NCBI GenBank assembly: GCA_028066355.1 | Contig: JALCBP010000003.1 | Span: 76,772-140,771 of the forward strand | DNA from: UBA1268 sp002694955 | Lineage (GTDB): Bacteria > Planctomycetota > Planctomycetia > Pirellulales > UBA1268 | Direction: 5' to 3' | Length of the DNA: 64,000 nt | In this document: piece after piece, positions 44,801 through 51,603 of the stretch | How positions within the stretch are numbered: the first letter of the stretch is position 1 | Layout of the letters: each line of letters starts with the position of its first letter | The notes under the pieces: generated by a model | Told to the model about the DNA's origin: nothing | Databases searched by the model: none | What the model saw: the letters and a program-made list of their open reading frames with translations, nothing else | Translations under genes and position numbers: made by a program

Positions 44801-45400
44801 CGTAGTCGCATTGCCGTACTGGAGGCTCTTTTACGACTTCGTCAAGCAGCGTGTCACCCTGGCTTGATAGATGCAAAAAGAATTGATGATCCGTCTACAA
44901 AACTAGATACGCTTTTGGAGCAACTTGATGAAGTGCTCGATGAAGGACACAAGGTGTTGGTGTTTAGTCAATTTACAAGTTTTCTTGCGATTCTTCGACA
45001 AAAATTAGATGAGCGAGGTCGGACGTATGAATATTTAGACGGCAAGACCACTGATAGACAAAGCCGTGTTGAAAGGTTTCAGGAAGATTCAGATTGTCGG
45101 CTGTTTTTGGTTAGCCTGAAAGCAGGAGGACAGGGTTTGAATCTGACTGCAGCGGACTATGTCTATATTCTTGACCCTTGGTGGAACCCGGCAGTGGAGG
45201 CCCAAGCTATTGACCGAGCTCATCGCATTGGTCAAACACGGCCTGTTTTTGCCTATCGACTCATTGCCCGAGATACAGTTGAAGAGAAGATTCTTGCCCT
45301 TCAGGATCAAAAACGTGAACTCGCAGCATCAATCATTTCTGCAGATACAGGCATTCTTTCAGGACTGACAACCGAAGATGTCGAAATGTTACTGTCTTAA
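41801..45400 (+). CDS. SNF2/SWI2-family helicase-like ATPase with degenerate SWIM motif
   Basis: A 1199-aa Swi2/Snf2 DNA-dependent ATPase. The N-terminal region (about 65-95) resembles a SWIM zinc finger but keeps only two of the Cys (RCTSPDGRAGKPCALVAAVL) and lacks the final His. A long linker includes a basic stretch (RPKRKSRKSKSKIQ). The motor from ~740 shows LADDMGLGKTIQVLALL (motif I), SLVIVPKSLIFNW, DYVILDEAQSIKN (motif II), ALTGTPVENHIGELWSIFEF, RPYLLRRTKTEVL, VLVFSQFTSFLAIL, LFLVSLKAGGQGLNLTAAD and AIDRAHRIGQTRPVFAYRL. Bacterial members (RapA/HepA-like or SWIM-linked) are thought to remodel protein-nucleic acid complexes. It is not linked to a restriction system here. Confidence 0.94.
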   Translation: MTTLEQRLFHLFDPRDRKRARHLVPEKVVCPRVGQVQATLSSDDGTNHEVFLELSANRRGGMILESRCTSPDGRAGKPCALVAAVLLEVDRRGLLSGIAEQTPVTLDIVVDEADDLEDIEAEKFSASRQENDVAYSGQSQSDGLQLNRNRHGEGRSGQKKGRQPAWSTELENRRRLVEPALRTTSVALGGLRKSTGTLMFLLDAASADSRLVALQPCRMPIDESGNPSGQPKPIIIGPQAISFGHFDADEKRVLSMLAGTMSAETHHGGQTLEERTMSRFLLSRQSAARDLAMLCAEGRLVFQPEPRRAPEAIVPLVWDAGRPWEFALIIEPGDDTGLEACLQNDLVSKKEKRVCPKKASLNGLLVRGSERQSLQTPRLILRAGFLVFEDRLCRLVIDASAEEDQGEFSEQDEQVGLRGWMEQFDRRGPIELSGSQVDGLIEQLASLADLPKLELPGWTGWQVESGRPQPKLVLDDSPSVKDEEQVESVDPEESLGRPKRKSRKSKSKIQLGGSIWFDYGGMQIAADDPAGGAADAARRRLVRRNKIAEREALKALPRFGFSPVRTGHASATEDDSAPTHHVEIPRSRLDASVSQLASVGWAVEVSGRRYRPAGNVAWNVNSGIDWFELSGSIDFGGVIADMPELLSALARGDGAVDLQDGSRGILPADFATQLEPLLALAQEKNGRLRYGRMQAALLDALIAGMPQSQVDDAFSVIRDELAAGGRPEPENEPNGFDGSLRHYQKEGLGWLSFLERLGLGGCLADDMGLGKTIQVLALLVRRQRVLEEAGIAKRPSLVIVPKSLIFNWMQEAERFAPELRLLNYTGQERTDSAEKIDQFDLVLTTYGTLRRDIAQHRKTDFDYVILDEAQSIKNATSQAAKACRLLRARQRLALTGTPVENHIGELWSIFEFLNPGQLGTAGRLKRFLAGGRGNGSELVARAVRPYLLRRTKTEVLTDLPEKTEQTLFCELGDQQRKAYDDLRQHYRKELTTRIGQQGIGRSRIAVLEALLRLRQAACHPGLIDAKRIDDPSTKLDTLLEQLDEVLDEGHKVLVFSQFTSFLAILRQKLDERGRTYEYLDGKTTDRQSRVERFQEDSDCRLFLVSLKAGGQGLNLTAADYVYILDPWWNPAVEAQAIDRAHRIGQTRPVFAYRLIARDTVEEKILALQDQKRELAASIISADTGILSGLTTEDVEMLLS

Positions 45401-45622
45401 GTGGGATTTTCGACAGATGAGACCTCACATAAACCAAATATATTTATGTAAGTATTTGCAGATGCGACCTGTAAAGGATAGCGTGTTAGCTGCGTAATAA
45501 ATCCTGAGTTTATCGCATCCGAAGAACTGAAATAACAAGCAAATATGTCTCATTGCTGGTTATCAAAGATTTGATTTAAAGTTGTAGAAGTCTAAATCGT
45601 ACAAACCCTGCGTACTCTCAAA

Positions 45623-46330
45623 ATGTCCAGCAACGACTCAGTACTTCACCACAACATACTTGTTGTCGATGATGAGGAAGACCTTCTTGAATTAGTGCGA
45701 TATACACTTGCGAAGGAAGGACATTCAGTTACATGTGTCGATACCGGAGAAAAGGCTGTTGATTCAGTCAGGCAGAGTTTGCCGGATCTTCTTGTCCTTG
45801 ATTTAATGCTTCCTGGAATTGATGGTCTTGAAGTATGTAGGCGTCTCAAGGGAGATTTAAAAACACGTGAAGTACCAATCATCATGCTCACAGCTAAGAG
45901 CGAAGAGCGAGATGTCATTACTGGCCTTGATGGTGGTGCTGATGACTATGTCACGAAACCTTTTAGTCCACGAGTCTTGCTTGCCAGAGTAAAATCTTTA
46001 ATGCGTCGTAAAGATGCAGAATTACGTACTCAGCACGATACGATTATCCAGATTCGAGAACTTGTAATTCATCCTGGTCGGCATGAGGTGAAGTTACAGG
46101 GTGAGTCAATAAACTTGACATATACCGAGTTTGCTCTTCTTCAGTTCCTCGCAAAACGACCAGGGTGGGCGTACAGCAGAAGTCAGATTGTCGATGCAGT
46201 TAAGGGAGAGGATTATCCAGTTACAGAACGATCAGTTGACGTGCAAGTAGCCGGTTTAAGAAAAAAACTTGGTTCTTTTGGTGGTAATATTGAGACTGTT
46301 CGGGGCGTAGGGTATCGGTTCCGGGCATAA
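45623..46330 (+). CDS. OmpR/PhoB-type response regulator
   Basis: Transcription regulator of a two-component system. The receiver domain has NILVVDDEEDLLELVRYTL, the phosphorylated Asp60 in LLVLDLMLPGIDG, PIIMLTAKSEERD and ADDYVTKPFSPRVLLAR. The C-terminal winged-helix DNA-binding domain has YTEFALLQFLAKRPG, YSRSQIVDAVKGEDYPVTER, SVDVQVAGLRKKLG and GYRFRA at the end. The 235-aa length and strong PhoB resemblance, together with the PhoR-like kinase 22 bp downstream, suggest phosphate sensing, but no pst or phoU genes are in the window, so the stimulus is not proven. Confidence 0.95.
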   Translation: MSSNDSVLHHNILVVDDEEDLLELVRYTLAKEGHSVTCVDTGEKAVDSVRQSLPDLLVLDLMLPGIDGLEVCRRLKGDLKTREVPIIMLTAKSEERDVITGLDGGADDYVTKPFSPRVLLARVKSLMRRKDAELRTQHDTIIQIRELVIHPGRHEVKLQGESINLTYTEFALLQFLAKRPGWAYSRSQIVDAVKGEDYPVTERSVDVQVAGLRKKLGSFGGNIETVRGVGYRFRA

Positions 46331-46352
46331 ATCTTAAACCCCTCGTGCTATT

Positions 46353-48158
46353 ATGCCTAAACCCCGTCTTTCAAGGCAGCTTTTTGGAACTTACGCAGTA
46401 GCTTTAGTGATCGTGCTAGCCAGTTGCTACTGGCTCTCAACTGTACGAATAGCTGCTGTCACGGAAGAAGCGGAGTTCAAGCGGATGGTGTCAATTGCTG
46501 TTGGCTTGGCAGAATCTCTTAGAGAAGTTGTCGATCAATCTCAAGAAGAGCAAATCACATCGCTCGTGAATGAAATCATTCGTTCAGAACAACAGAGAAT
46601 AGGGGTGTTTGATTTTCAAGGAAATCGTTTAGGGATGACAGCCTCCGAAGAGTCATTAAACGATACTGTCATCGACACATTGCCCGACCTCAAGCACCTT
46701 CTTGGCGAAACAGAAGTTGGGAGAATTGCCAAGACAAGCAGGTACAATGTGGATAAAAATAGTCGTCTTCTTGTAGTCGCTGTTCCATTCGGTCCCATGC
46801 ATGCTCCGGTAGGGGCCCTCTGCCTGGCGGCAGATACCCATGAGACAGACCATATTCTGTCGGGTTCTCTCAAAAAGCTTTTGTTTGGTTTTATTTCTGT
46901 TGGCTTGTTTGCTCTATTCATTGGATGGCTGATTGCTCTTTGGGTCGCAAAACCAGCACGTGATCTTGCTCGTGCAATCAAACGTGTTGTAAGTGGTGAT
47001 GGAACAGAGCCAATACCAAAGCCGGAAGTTGCAGAATTAGCAACGATTGCTGAAGCAACCAGTATTCTTAAAGAAAGACTTGTAGAGCGAGGCTTGACCC
47101 TAGGGCGAAGAGATATTGAACAAGAGGCTGTCCTCGATAGCATGATGGAGGGTGTGCTTGCGGTCGATGTTCGGCAAAAAATTGTTGGTCTTAATCAAGC
47201 AGCAGCAACTCTCTTGAATACCGATATCGACGGTGCTCTACGAAAGCCTCTTCAGAGTATTGTGCGAAATCCAGCGATTCGCCGCTTTGTTCTTCGAGCA
47301 ATTGATTGTCGTGAGCCAATAGAGGATGATTTTGATCTTACAGGGCCACCAAAGCGAACAATTCGTGCTCAGGGTACAGCGCTCCGAGATCCGTCTGGTG
47401 AGGGTGGGGCCGTAATCGTCTTAAACGATGTTACGGAGCTAGAGCGACTAGAGGTTGTTCGGCAAGATTTTGTGGCAAACGTGTCACATGAATTGAAGAC
47501 ACCCATTGCAACAATCAAGGGATTCGTTGAAACACTCCTTGATGGAGCAATCAATGAACCAGATGATAATAAAAGGTTTTTATCCATTGTTGCAAAACAG
47601 GCAGACCGGCTTGAAGCAATAATTGAGGATCTTCTGGCTCTCTCACGGATCGAACAGAGTGAGGAAGCTGGGGCTCTTCCTCTGGAGCCCACTACGATCG
47701 CTGATCTTTTGGCAACTGCATGCTCGGACTGTATGCCCCGAGCTATGGAGCAGGGAATTACAATGAATATTAATTGTGACGAGAACCTGATTGCGTCGGT
47801 GAATGCACCTCTTTTAGAGCAGGCAGTTGTCAACCTGATTGAAAATGCAGTGAAGTACAGTGGGACGCATCAACCAATCTCTATTTCTGCCAGTCTGGAA
47901 AAAGTTGCACCTGAAGACAAGGACGAACTTGTGATCAGCGTTGCTGATCATGGCTGTGGAATACAGTCAGAGCATCTGCCCCGACTCTTTGAGCGATTTT
48001 ATCGTGTTGATAAAGGGCGTAGTAGGCAGGCTGGTGGAACAGGACTTGGACTATCGATTGTGAAACACATTGTTCTGGCTCATGGCGGAACCATCTCGGT
48101 TGATAGTCGACCGAACGAGGGTAGTTCATTCTGCCTTCGAATACCGTATGTTCGATAG
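46353..48158 (+). CDS. PhoR-like sensor histidine kinase
   Basis: A 601-aa membrane sensor kinase. Order: an N-terminal membrane helix (FGTYAVALVIVLASCYWLS), a periplasmic sensor of about 150 residues, a second membrane helix (LLFGFISVGLFALFIGWLIALW), a HAMP-like linker (AKPARDLARAIKRVVSGDG), a PAS domain (VLDSMMEGVLAVDVRQKIVG to IVLNDVTELERLE), the HisKA box with the phosphorylated His near residue 380 (FVANVSHELKTPIATIKGFV), and the ATPase domain with the N box (VVNLIENAVKYSG), G1 (ADHGCGIQ) and G2 (GTGLGLSIVKHIV) motifs. Domain order matches PhoR. It follows the response regulator by 22 bp in one operon. Confidence 0.95.
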   Translation: MPKPRLSRQLFGTYAVALVIVLASCYWLSTVRIAAVTEEAEFKRMVSIAVGLAESLREVVDQSQEEQITSLVNEIIRSEQQRIGVFDFQGNRLGMTASEESLNDTVIDTLPDLKHLLGETEVGRIAKTSRYNVDKNSRLLVVAVPFGPMHAPVGALCLAADTHETDHILSGSLKKLLFGFISVGLFALFIGWLIALWVAKPARDLARAIKRVVSGDGTEPIPKPEVAELATIAEATSILKERLVERGLTLGRRDIEQEAVLDSMMEGVLAVDVRQKIVGLNQAAATLLNTDIDGALRKPLQSIVRNPAIRRFVLRAIDCREPIEDDFDLTGPPKRTIRAQGTALRDPSGEGGAVIVLNDVTELERLEVVRQDFVANVSHELKTPIATIKGFVETLLDGAINEPDDNKRFLSIVAKQADRLEAIIEDLLALSRIEQSEEAGALPLEPTTIADLLATACSDCMPRAMEQGITMNINCDENLIASVNAPLLEQAVVNLIENAVKYSGTHQPISISASLEKVAPEDKDELVISVADHGCGIQSEHLPRLFERFYRVDKGRSRQAGGTGLGLSIVKHIVLAHGGTISVDSRPNEGSSFCLRIPYVR

Positions 48159-48215
48159 TCGTTGTGGTTGTCTACATAACGATTACTTATCTGGGGTGTT
48201 ATCCGGTACAAGTTC

Positions 48216-49181
48216 TTAAGTCGGTTTATTTTTCAGATCTTTGTTGAACCGAAGTATTTTTTTCCATGCACTTTCAGGTGTGTCTGCATATTCGAAAAGA
48301 TCGAGGTGTTCATGAGAGATAACACCAGAGTCAGCGAGGAAGTCAAAATCAATTACCTTGGACCAGTAATCATGTCCAAACAAAATAATTGGGATAGGTT
48401 GCATTCTGTGCGTCTGCCGGAGCGTGAGTGCCTCAAACATTTCATCAAGTGTTCCAAATCCACCTGGGAAAAGTACAGCACCTACAGATCGAAGAATAAA
48501 ATGAAATTTTCTTAGAGCGAAATATTTAAATTGGAAACAAAGTTCTGGCGTTATAAAAGGATTTGGTTGTTGCTCTGCAGGCAACTTGATATTCAATCCA
48601 ATCGATTTACATCCAACATCAAAAGCCCCACGATTCGCAGCCTCCATAATGCCTGGACCACCACCAGTTACTATGACGTAGGACCTTTTTTTGTCGCACT
48701 GATTATCGAGCGAAACAAGTCGAGCAAACTGCCTTGCGTCATCATAAAAATGGGATAACTCAACAAGCTTCTCACTTCGTCGAACTTCAAGGGCAAGTTT
48801 TTTGTTGTCAAAATCCATTGACTGATTACGAATGGCTTCCGACAAACGTCTTTCTGCATTATTTTTTTCGGTTATTTGTGTTCCACCAAACACAATAACG
48901 GTCGATTCGACATTATCTTCTTGAAATGCAAGCTCAGGTTTTCCGAGTTCCAGCAGCATGCGAACGCCTCGCATTTCAGTTCGTTCAAGCAGTACACGGT
49001 CGTCTTGGGCAAGGCTATAGCTTGGTGAGCGAAGTATTGCCTCCATGTTTTCAGTAACAAGTGCAATGTCATCACCGAGTATAGTATTGGGAAGGTGGTT
49101 GCACGCGTCAGCATGTGTCTGACTCCAGGGAGTATTCTCTGACGTCTGATTTTTTTCTGTCCTCTTATTTTTTTTGCTCAT
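48216..49181 (-). CDS. LOG-family Rossmann-fold protein
   Basis: A member of the LOG/TIGR00730 family (often mislabelled lysine decarboxylase), many of which are phosphoribohydrolases acting on nucleotide 5'-monophosphates. The 321-aa protein has an N-terminal extension, then STVIVFGGTQIT, the motif GGGPGIMEAANRGAF, GLNIKLPAEQQPNPF, the segment FKYFALRKFHFILRS and the active-site signature LFPGGFGTLDEMFEAL (PGGxGTxxE). It is the last gene of a likely csrA-membrane protein-LOG operon, with an 11-bp gap to the preceding gene. Confidence 0.92.
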   Translation of the reverse strand: MSKKNKRTEKNQTSENTPWSQTHADACNHLPNTILGDDIALVTENMEAILRSPSYSLAQDDRVLLERTEMRGVRMLLELGKPELAFQEDNVESTVIVFGGTQITEKNNAERRLSEAIRNQSMDFDNKKLALEVRRSEKLVELSHFYDDARQFARLVSLDNQCDKKRSYVIVTGGGPGIMEAANRGAFDVGCKSIGLNIKLPAEQQPNPFITPELCFQFKYFALRKFHFILRSVGAVLFPGGFGTLDEMFEALTLRQTHRMQPIPIILFGHDYWSKVIDFDFLADSGVISHEHLDLFEYADTPESAWKKILRFNKDLKNKPT

Positions 49182-49192
49182 TTTTTCTTACT

Positions 49193-50002
49193 TTATGGTG
49201 AGGATTCCGCACCGGTTGGAGAAGTTTTCTTCATATGACTTGTTCCTGCAACGGTGACTGCACCACGGTCGATTCGTAGGGATTCGACTTGCCAACGCCG
49301 AGGCAGTCGGCTTTCTGTGGTGGACGAGGATGAATCTGTAAACTGTTGGGGAACAGTTGCCAAAAGGACAATTCGATCACGATACTGTTGAATATCTATA
49401 TCTAGCCCAGTTTTTTCTAACATTCTGCTGCATTCTTGGAGAATTGCGTTACGAGGAAGGGGAAGTTGCCCTACGCCGGCCCTTTGTACAGTTAAGGCAA
49501 ATTGATTAGCAGATTTTAGGCGGACTTCAATGTCTGCCCATGCTACTGCTGTAACTCCCCACCTTGAGACTTCGATTCCAATACGAAATAGGTGTGGTTC
49601 GAGTTTGATCCGCGGACGGGATAATCGACCCCATAATGCGGTTCCAAGGAGTTCAGGGTGGTTTCGAGGCACATCATTTCCCAACCATGCATTTATTTCA
49701 TTTTCACGCACGCTGATACCCCATTCGTTCCTATGGCGAATTTCATCTGAGACGGCTGCAATTTGCGTTATAAAACGTCCAGCACTCGACTGATCCCCCG
49801 ATCCGATATGCACAGCTGATTGATAAAATTGAGGTGGTATTAGGGCAAGAACGAAAACAAAAACCATGATCGTGCTACAGGCCAGCAGTATAAAAAGAAC
49901 TGGACGACATGCTTTTAATAGCTCAGCGTTTTCATCAAACGCTCTTTCCCCCTCGTCAGTTTTTAGGTCCTGCGAAAAATTTTTATCTACAGTATTTTTC
50001 AA
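49193..50002 (-). CDS. Membrane-anchored conserved hypothetical protein
   Basis: I do not recognise a named family. The 269-aa protein has an acidic cytoplasmic start, one membrane helix at about residues 35-55 (VLFILLACSTIMVFVFVLAL) and a large extracytoplasmic domain. That domain includes ISVRENEINAWLGNDV, RIKLEPHLFRIGIEVSRWG, a Ser-rich stretch (TDSSSSTTESRLP) and a beta-rich end (VESLRIDRGAVTVAGTSHM). The ENEINAWL segment resembles conserved ExxINxWL regions of other single-pass envelope proteins. Its start lies 18 bp after csrA, and it precedes the LOG gene by 11 bp, so all three are probably co-transcribed. Function unknown. Confidence 0.75.
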   Translation of the reverse strand: MKNTVDKNFSQDLKTDEGERAFDENAELLKACRPVLFILLACSTIMVFVFVLALIPPQFYQSAVHIGSGDQSSAGRFITQIAAVSDEIRHRNEWGISVRENEINAWLGNDVPRNHPELLGTALWGRLSRPRIKLEPHLFRIGIEVSRWGVTAVAWADIEVRLKSANQFALTVQRAGVGQLPLPRNAILQECSRMLEKTGLDIDIQQYRDRIVLLATVPQQFTDSSSSTTESRLPRRWQVESLRIDRGAVTVAGTSHMKKTSPTGAESSP

Positions 50003-50020
50003 AACAGAACTCTCTACTGG

Positions 50021-50242
50021 TTACCCAGCAAGTTTGCATAAGCTTGAGATGGGTAACACACCATCATCCTCAAGAATGACGTCTCCAAGTGCATCAATTT
50101 CTAATTCGTCCCGCAAAACGCGCATTTCAGATGGTGCCTCGATACCTATTCGCACTTTATCACCGTTTACTCTTACGATTGTCACCACAACTGATTCACC
50201 AACTCGAATGCGCTCATTTTGCTTTCGGGACAATACCAGCAT
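50021..50242 (-). CDS. csrA: Carbon storage regulator CsrA
   Basis: Small RNA-binding regulator (73 aa) that binds GGA motifs in mRNA leaders. From the ATG at 50242, preceded by a strong ribosome-binding site (GGAGG), the protein reads MLVLSRKQNERIRVGESVVV, then VTIVRVNGDKVRIGIEAPSEM, covering all five CsrA strands and the key residues R6 (LSRK) and the GIEAP segment with following R44-like Arg (MRVLRDEL). The C-terminal tail is about 15 residues longer than in E. coli CsrA. No flagellar genes are adjacent, unlike in many planctomycetes. Confidence 0.96.
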   Translation of the reverse strand: MLVLSRKQNERIRVGESVVVTIVRVNGDKVRIGIEAPSEMRVLRDELEIDALGDVILEDDGVLPISSLCKLAG

Positions 50243-50531
50243 AAAAGCCTCCGTTTTTGTGAGATAGATTTTAGAAATGAATAGAGCTAGCAACTATGTA
50301 GGCTTAAATATGATCCCACCGGGTTGACGGTACCGCGACTGAGTTCAACAGATAGCCTTGGCAAGATAGGAGCCAAAGGAAATATCGTCCGGATACTTAA
50401 GATTTCTTGGCCGTAACGATTTATCACGCAGTCATGCGGATCATTCCGGCTGCACCGGGCACACGTCAGAAATACAAGAGCTCTTTTATACGAGACGCTT
50501 CCACATCCATAGTCAATGAGAAAAAATTAAT

Positions 50532-51413
50532 TTATTTTTTTTCAGCCTGTGTGTACTCGGCAAGAGTTACTTCTTCGGCAACTGCCATACACGCTTCAGC
50601 ATCAGCAATTCTTTCGAGATCATCAGCGCGAAGTGCGGGGTGAATGCGGTGAACCGAATATAGATGGCGCTGCATCATCGAGGAGAGTCCGGCAGTAACA
50701 AGGCTTCCTCGAGAATCTATTTGAAGAGTGACTGATGCAGGAAGTTTAGCTTCTGCTGCAATCCGTTTATTTATTGCCAGCCGTGGAAACGGTGGAATGC
50801 CACCTGGATGAAGTAGGGCACGTAATAGGAGTGCCGTATCTGCAAACCGTCTGTATTGACTTGCAATTTCTTGTGATGGTGCATCTGTGGTTTTAATGTG
50901 GTACTGCACTCGCGGGCCAACGAGTTCAATTTCATTATTTGATTCATGAATACTATTCTCAAAGTGTGGACCACCAGCCCAGCACAGCAGTTTGTCATCC
51001 GATGTCTGTGCCCATTTTGCGAGTGATACCCGTAGTCGTTCGAGTTGAATGCTATCGATCGATGTTTTGACTTGCCGAAGTGGATCAATCAACAAAACTC
51101 GTTCTCGAGTTGGGTCGTGAAGAACAATTTCGCCATTGAATGCTTTTGAGTGATTTGATTCAGAATCAGATGTCTTCTTCTCAGCAGGTTTGGTGTCAAG
51201 AAAGTCCCAGGCGACTTTGGATGAGAAAAGTGTCAGACTGCGAGCAATTGGTATGTCATCGCGATCCGCAAAGACGTCAGTCTCTATTCTGAGAGCCTCA
51301 GCATCATTGGCAAAAACTGCTTCCCCAAAAGAAAACATGAATACAATGACAGGACAAAATGTCTTGATCAGATGACTCGCCCAATGACGTTGTGTGATAA
51401 CCACTAGTATCAA
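50532..51413 (-). CDS. Secreted conserved hypothetical protein
   Basis: A 293-aa exported protein of a family I cannot name. It has a signal-like N-terminus (LIKTFCPVIVFMFSFGEAVFA, probable cleavage near AND), then charged beta-rich sequence with VFADRDDIPIARSLTLFSSKV, FNGEIVLHDPTRERVLLIDP, LLCWAGGPHFENSI, a helical segment (QEIASQYRRFADTALLLRALL) and a C-terminal stretch with PASVTLQIDSRGSLVTAGL and SVHRIHPALRADDLERIADA. It ends in a charged tail (LAEYTQAEKK). No catalytic motif is evident. The 289-bp gap to csrA argues against a shared operon. Confidence 0.75.
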   Translation of the reverse strand: MILVVITQRHWASHLIKTFCPVIVFMFSFGEAVFANDAEALRIETDVFADRDDIPIARSLTLFSSKVAWDFLDTKPAEKKTSDSESNHSKAFNGEIVLHDPTRERVLLIDPLRQVKTSIDSIQLERLRVSLAKWAQTSDDKLLCWAGGPHFENSIHESNNEIELVGPRVQYHIKTTDAPSQEIASQYRRFADTALLLRALLHPGGIPPFPRLAINKRIAAEAKLPASVTLQIDSRGSLVTAGLSSMMQRHLYSVHRIHPALRADDLERIADAEACMAVAEEVTLAEYTQAEKK

Positions 51414-51555
51414 GCCTTCATAGGAAAATATCAGAGGTTTTGGTGCATAAAGGACTCTAACAGATGCTGGACTGCTCTCCCTAGTGTGATTTTCAGCAGG
51501 ACATGTCTTAGTATTCGATAATTTTCCTATAGTTTTGCCAACAAATGAAATTACC

Positions 51556-51595
51556 CCTGCTGCCCTTTTCTCCTACCTGCTGCCCTTTTCTCCTA
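51556..51595 (+). repeat. Two perfect 20-bp tandem repeats upstream of the Kef-type gene
   Basis: CCTGCTGCCCTTTTCTCCTA occurs twice without a gap or mismatch (51556-51575 and 51576-51595), ending 8 bp before the ATG of the antiporter gene. The unit is pyrimidine-rich and so covers the place where a ribosome-binding site would lie; no purine-rich site is visible. Confidence 0.9.
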
Positions 51596-51603
51596 TTTGA
51601 ATA

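Noticed and set aside
45427..45449. ACATAAA/TTTATGT inverted repeat after the SNF2 gene
   Set aside because: Very AT-rich, with a 9-nt loop and no T-run; too weak to call a terminator.
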